Assembly (NCBI GenBank): GCA_021849435.1
Contig: JAJZSX010000100.1
Span: forward strand, 1 to 8,047
Length of the DNA stretch: 8,047 nucleotides
Source: Actinomycetes bacterium
GTDB taxonomy: Bacteria > Actinomycetota > Acidimicrobiia > Acidimicrobiales > RAAP-2
Reading direction: 5' to 3'
Of the stretch, positions 6,340 to 8,047 are shown one piece after another. The notes beneath the pieces were generated by a model, which was not told the origin of the DNA, did no database searches, and saw only the letters and a list, made by a program, of their open reading frames with translations. The translations under genes and the position numbers were made by a program. Positions within the stretch are counted from its first letter, which is position 1. The number at the start of each line of letters is the position of its first letter.

Positions 6340-7629
6340 GTGCTGCGTCGACTCGCGAACATCTTTCGCGTCCCGGACCTTCGCAACAAGGTCATCTTCA
6401 CGGTCGCGATCATCTGCCTCTACCAGCTCGGCGCCAACCTGCCCATCCCCGGGGTCAGCTGGTCCCAGGTCCAGGTCCTGCAGTCCAAGGCCGGCGCCTC
6501 GGGCGTGCTCGGCTTCTTGAACCTGTTCAGCGGCGGGGCGCTCACCCGCCTCGCGGTCTTCGGCCTCGGGGTCATGCCCTACATCACGAGCTCCATCGTG
6601 ATCCAGCTGCTCACCACGGTCATCCCCAAGCTGACCGAGTGGCGCGACCAGGGCGCGGTGGGCGAGAAGCGCATCACCCAGACGACGCGCTACCTCACGA
6701 TCGGCCTCGCGCTGCTGCAGTCGACCGGCCTGATCTACGCCTTCCACGGCCACGACCAGGCGCTGCTGGGCTTTAACATCGACCTCATCCCCAAGTTCAA
6801 CCTGTGGCTGGGGCTCTTCATGGTGGCGATCATGACCGCCGGCACGGCCTTCGTGATGTGGCTCGCCGAGCTCATCACCCAGCGCGGCGTCGGCCAGGGC
6901 ATGAGCCTGCTGATCTTCGCCAACGTCGTGGCCGGGCTGCCCTCGGGCGGCCGCGCGGTCTACGCCGAAGGCGGGCCGGTGAAGTTCTACACCATCGTGG
7001 TCATCTCGATCGCGCTGCTGGTGCTGATCGTCTTCATGGACAACGGCCAGCGCCGGATCCCGGTCACCTTCGCGCGACGGGTCGTCGGGCGAAAGGAGAT
7101 GGGCGGCAACTCGACCTACATCCCCCTGAAGGTCAACCAGTCCGGCGTGATCCCGATCATCTTCGCCTCGTCGGTGCTCTACATCCCGGTCCTCTTGTCC
7201 AACGTGGTGCCGTGGACGGGCTTTCAGCACTTCGTGAACTCGTCGCTGCAGCCGACCAGCTTCTTCTACATCGTCTCGGACTTCGCGCTGATCCTCGCCT
7301 TCACGTTCTTCTACGTCTACATCGCCTTCGAGCCGCACCAGCAGGCCGAGCTGCTTCGCCAGCAGGGCGGCTTCGTGCCGGGCATCCGCCCGGGCCTGCC
7401 GACCGAGAAGTACTTCGCCAAGATGCTCTCGCGCATCACCACCGTCGGCGCGGTCTTCCTCGCCGGCGTGGCGGTGGTGCCCGCGGTGCTGATGGCGCTC
7501 TGGCACATCAACCGCTTCCCGTACTACGGCACCACCCTGCTGATCGCGGTCGGCGTGGCCCTCGAGACCATGCGCCAGATCGACAGCCAGCTGATGATGC
7601 GCAACTACGAAGGGTTCCTCAAGCGCTGA
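6340..7629 (+). CDS. secY: Protein translocase channel subunit SecY
   Basis: SecY is the inner-membrane pore of the Sec system; it receives unfolded preproteins from SecA and nascent membrane proteins from SRP-bound ribosomes. The 429-residue product has about ten hydrophobic segments, roughly at 16-32, 68-92, 118-136, 152-178, 186-200, 215-233, 267-290, 308-330, 364-388 and 394-410. Family motifs are visible: LPIPGV (34-39), the plug region LNLFSGGALTRLAVFGLGVMPY (60-81), GNSTYIPLKVNQSGVIPIIFASS (256-278), and the basic cytoplasmic loop QQGGFVPGIRPG (341-352). The end is ETMRQIDSQLMMRNYEGFLK. The start is GTG at 6340, seven bases after rplO, giving the normal ML-R- N-terminus. Only AGG at 6331-6333 resembles a binding site, so re-initiation after rplO is likely. 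Confidence 0.98.
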   Translation: MLRRLANIFRVPDLRNKVIFTVAIICLYQLGANLPIPGVSWSQVQVLQSKAGASGVLGFLNLFSGGALTRLAVFGLGVMPYITSSIVIQLLTTVIPKLTEWRDQGAVGEKRITQTTRYLTIGLALLQSTGLIYAFHGHDQALLGFNIDLIPKFNLWLGLFMVAIMTAGTAFVMWLAELITQRGVGQGMSLLIFANVVAGLPSGGRAVYAEGGPVKFYTIVVISIALLVLIVFMDNGQRRIPVTFARRVVGRKEMGGNSTYIPLKVNQSGVIPIIFASSVLYIPVLLSNVVPWTGFQHFVNSSLQPTSFFYIVSDFALILAFTFFYVYIAFEPHQQAELLRQQGGFVPGIRPGLPTEKYFAKMLSRITTVGAVFLAGVAVVPAVLMALWHINRFPYYGTTLLIAVGVALETMRQIDSQLMMRNYEGFLKR

Positions 7630-7630
7630 C

Positions 7631-8047
7631 ATGGGCCGACTGATCCTCGTCGTCCTGGGTAAGCAGGGAGCCGGCAAGGGCACCCAGTGCAAGCGGCTGT
7701 CCGAGCGCTACTCGATTCCTCACGTGTCGACCGGTGACATGCTGCGCGCCGCGGTGAAGGCCGGCACGCCGGTCGGTCGCGACGTGGCGGCCGTGCTCGA
7801 GGCGGGCGCGCTCGTCTCGGACGACCTGGTGAACCGGCTCGTCGAGGAGCGCTTCACCCAGCCCGACGCGGCGCTCGGTGCGCTGCTGGACGGCTTTCCG
7901 CGCACCTTCGCCCAGGCCGAGGCGCTCGAGTCGATCCTCGGCGAGGACGGCGTGAAGCTCTGCATCAACCTCGACGTGCCCGTCGAGCTCGTGACAGAGC
8001 GGCTCTCGGCGCGCCGGGTGTGCGTCGACTGCGGGGCGATCAGATCG
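7631..8047 (+). CDS. adk: Adenylate kinase, N-terminal part (3' end outside window)
   Basis: Adenylate kinase converts ATP plus AMP to two ADP in the cytoplasm. The frame is open from the ATG at 7631 to the window end, giving 139 residues of an expected 185-220. Visible motifs are the P-loop GKQGAGKGT (10-18, with K-Q where many adk have P-P), STGDMLRAA (33-41) and GxLVxDD (59-65) of the AMP-binding part, DGFPRTFAQAE (87-97), and R128-R129 at the start of the LID. The LID begins with a Cys-X2-Cys pair (C131, C134), which suggests the zinc-binding LID type. The last two codons, AGA TCG, do not fit the conserved Tyr-His that usually follows (see findings). It starts one base after the secY stop with no clear binding site, so it is probably coupled to secY; secY-adk order is common in bacteria. 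Confidence 0.95.
   Translation, partial: MGRLILVVLGKQGAGKGTQCKRLSERYSIPHVSTGDMLRAAVKAGTPVGRDVAAVLEAGALVSDDLVNRLVEERFTQPDAALGALLDGFPRTFAQAEALESILGEDGVKLCINLDVPVELVTERLSARRVCVDCGAIRS
8042..8047. other. Possible sequencing-adapter remnant at the contig edge
   Basis: The final six bases are AGATCG, identical to the start of the common Illumina adapter (AGATCGGAAGAGC). In the adk frame they encode Arg-Ser exactly where zinc-LID adenylate kinases usually have Tyr-His after Cys-Gly-X-X. AGA is also an unusual arginine codon in this GC-rich sequence. Six bases can match by chance, so this is only a suspicion. Confidence 0.35.

Noticed and set aside
6199..7692. A 497-codon open frame on the - strand opposite secY
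   Set aside because: It is a shadow of the high-GC codon pattern of secY and rplO. Its product is a low-complexity His/Asp/Arg/Gly-rich chain with no recognisable domain, and the + strand is certain to be coding.
1..8047. A previously undescribed system hidden among the genes
   Set aside because: All 17 genes are recognised core genes in the standard order, non-coding space is minimal, and I see no extra gene, inverted-repeat element or array.

Overview
The window is a 17-gene stretch of the S10-spc ribosomal-protein cluster. All genes are on the + strand. The order is rplV (partial, 5' end missing), rpsC, rplP, rpmC, rpsQ, rplN, rplX, rplE, rpsN, rpsH, rplF, rplR, rpsE, rpmD, rplO, secY, adk (partial, 3' end missing). 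Nearly every base is coding; the longest non-coding gap is 29 bases, just before rplF.

Organism: the DNA is very GC-rich with strong G/C preference at third codon positions. rpsN encodes the short zinc-binding S14, and the S3 N-terminus, long S3/L22 C-terminal tails and adenylate kinase P-loop (GKQGAGKGT) look actinobacterial. From memory of the family they most resemble Acidimicrobiia. That placement is inference, at moderate confidence; high-GC Actinomycetota is the safer statement.

Layout: 2-490 is the C-terminal part of L22 with an unusual acidic tail built on a 15-bp tandem repeat. 491-2365 holds S3, L16, L29 and S17, the end of the classical S10 operon. 2362-6332 holds L14, L24, L5, S14, S8, L6, L18, S5, L30 and L15, the classical spc operon. 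6340-7629 is SecY, the protein-export channel, and 7631 to the window end is adenylate kinase. The S10 and spc blocks are joined by a 4-base ATGA overlap, so no promoter gap separates them here.

How the genes work together: the products are components of the 30S (S3, S17, S14, S8, S5) and 50S (L22, L16, L29, L14, L24, L5, L6, L18, L30, L15) subunits, plus the channel that receives nascent membrane and secreted proteins and the enzyme that balances adenine nucleotides. Nine of the 16 gene junctions overlap by 1-8 bases and one abuts exactly, which points to one polycistronic mRNA with translational coupling.

This is a core housekeeping region. I found no defence system, mobile element, CRISPR array, RNA gene or new multi-gene system. 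The points worth a second look are lineage-type variations in known proteins (L22 repeat tail, S3 extension, a Cys-Cys-Cys-His zinc site in L24) and a possible sequencing-adapter remnant at the very last six bases.
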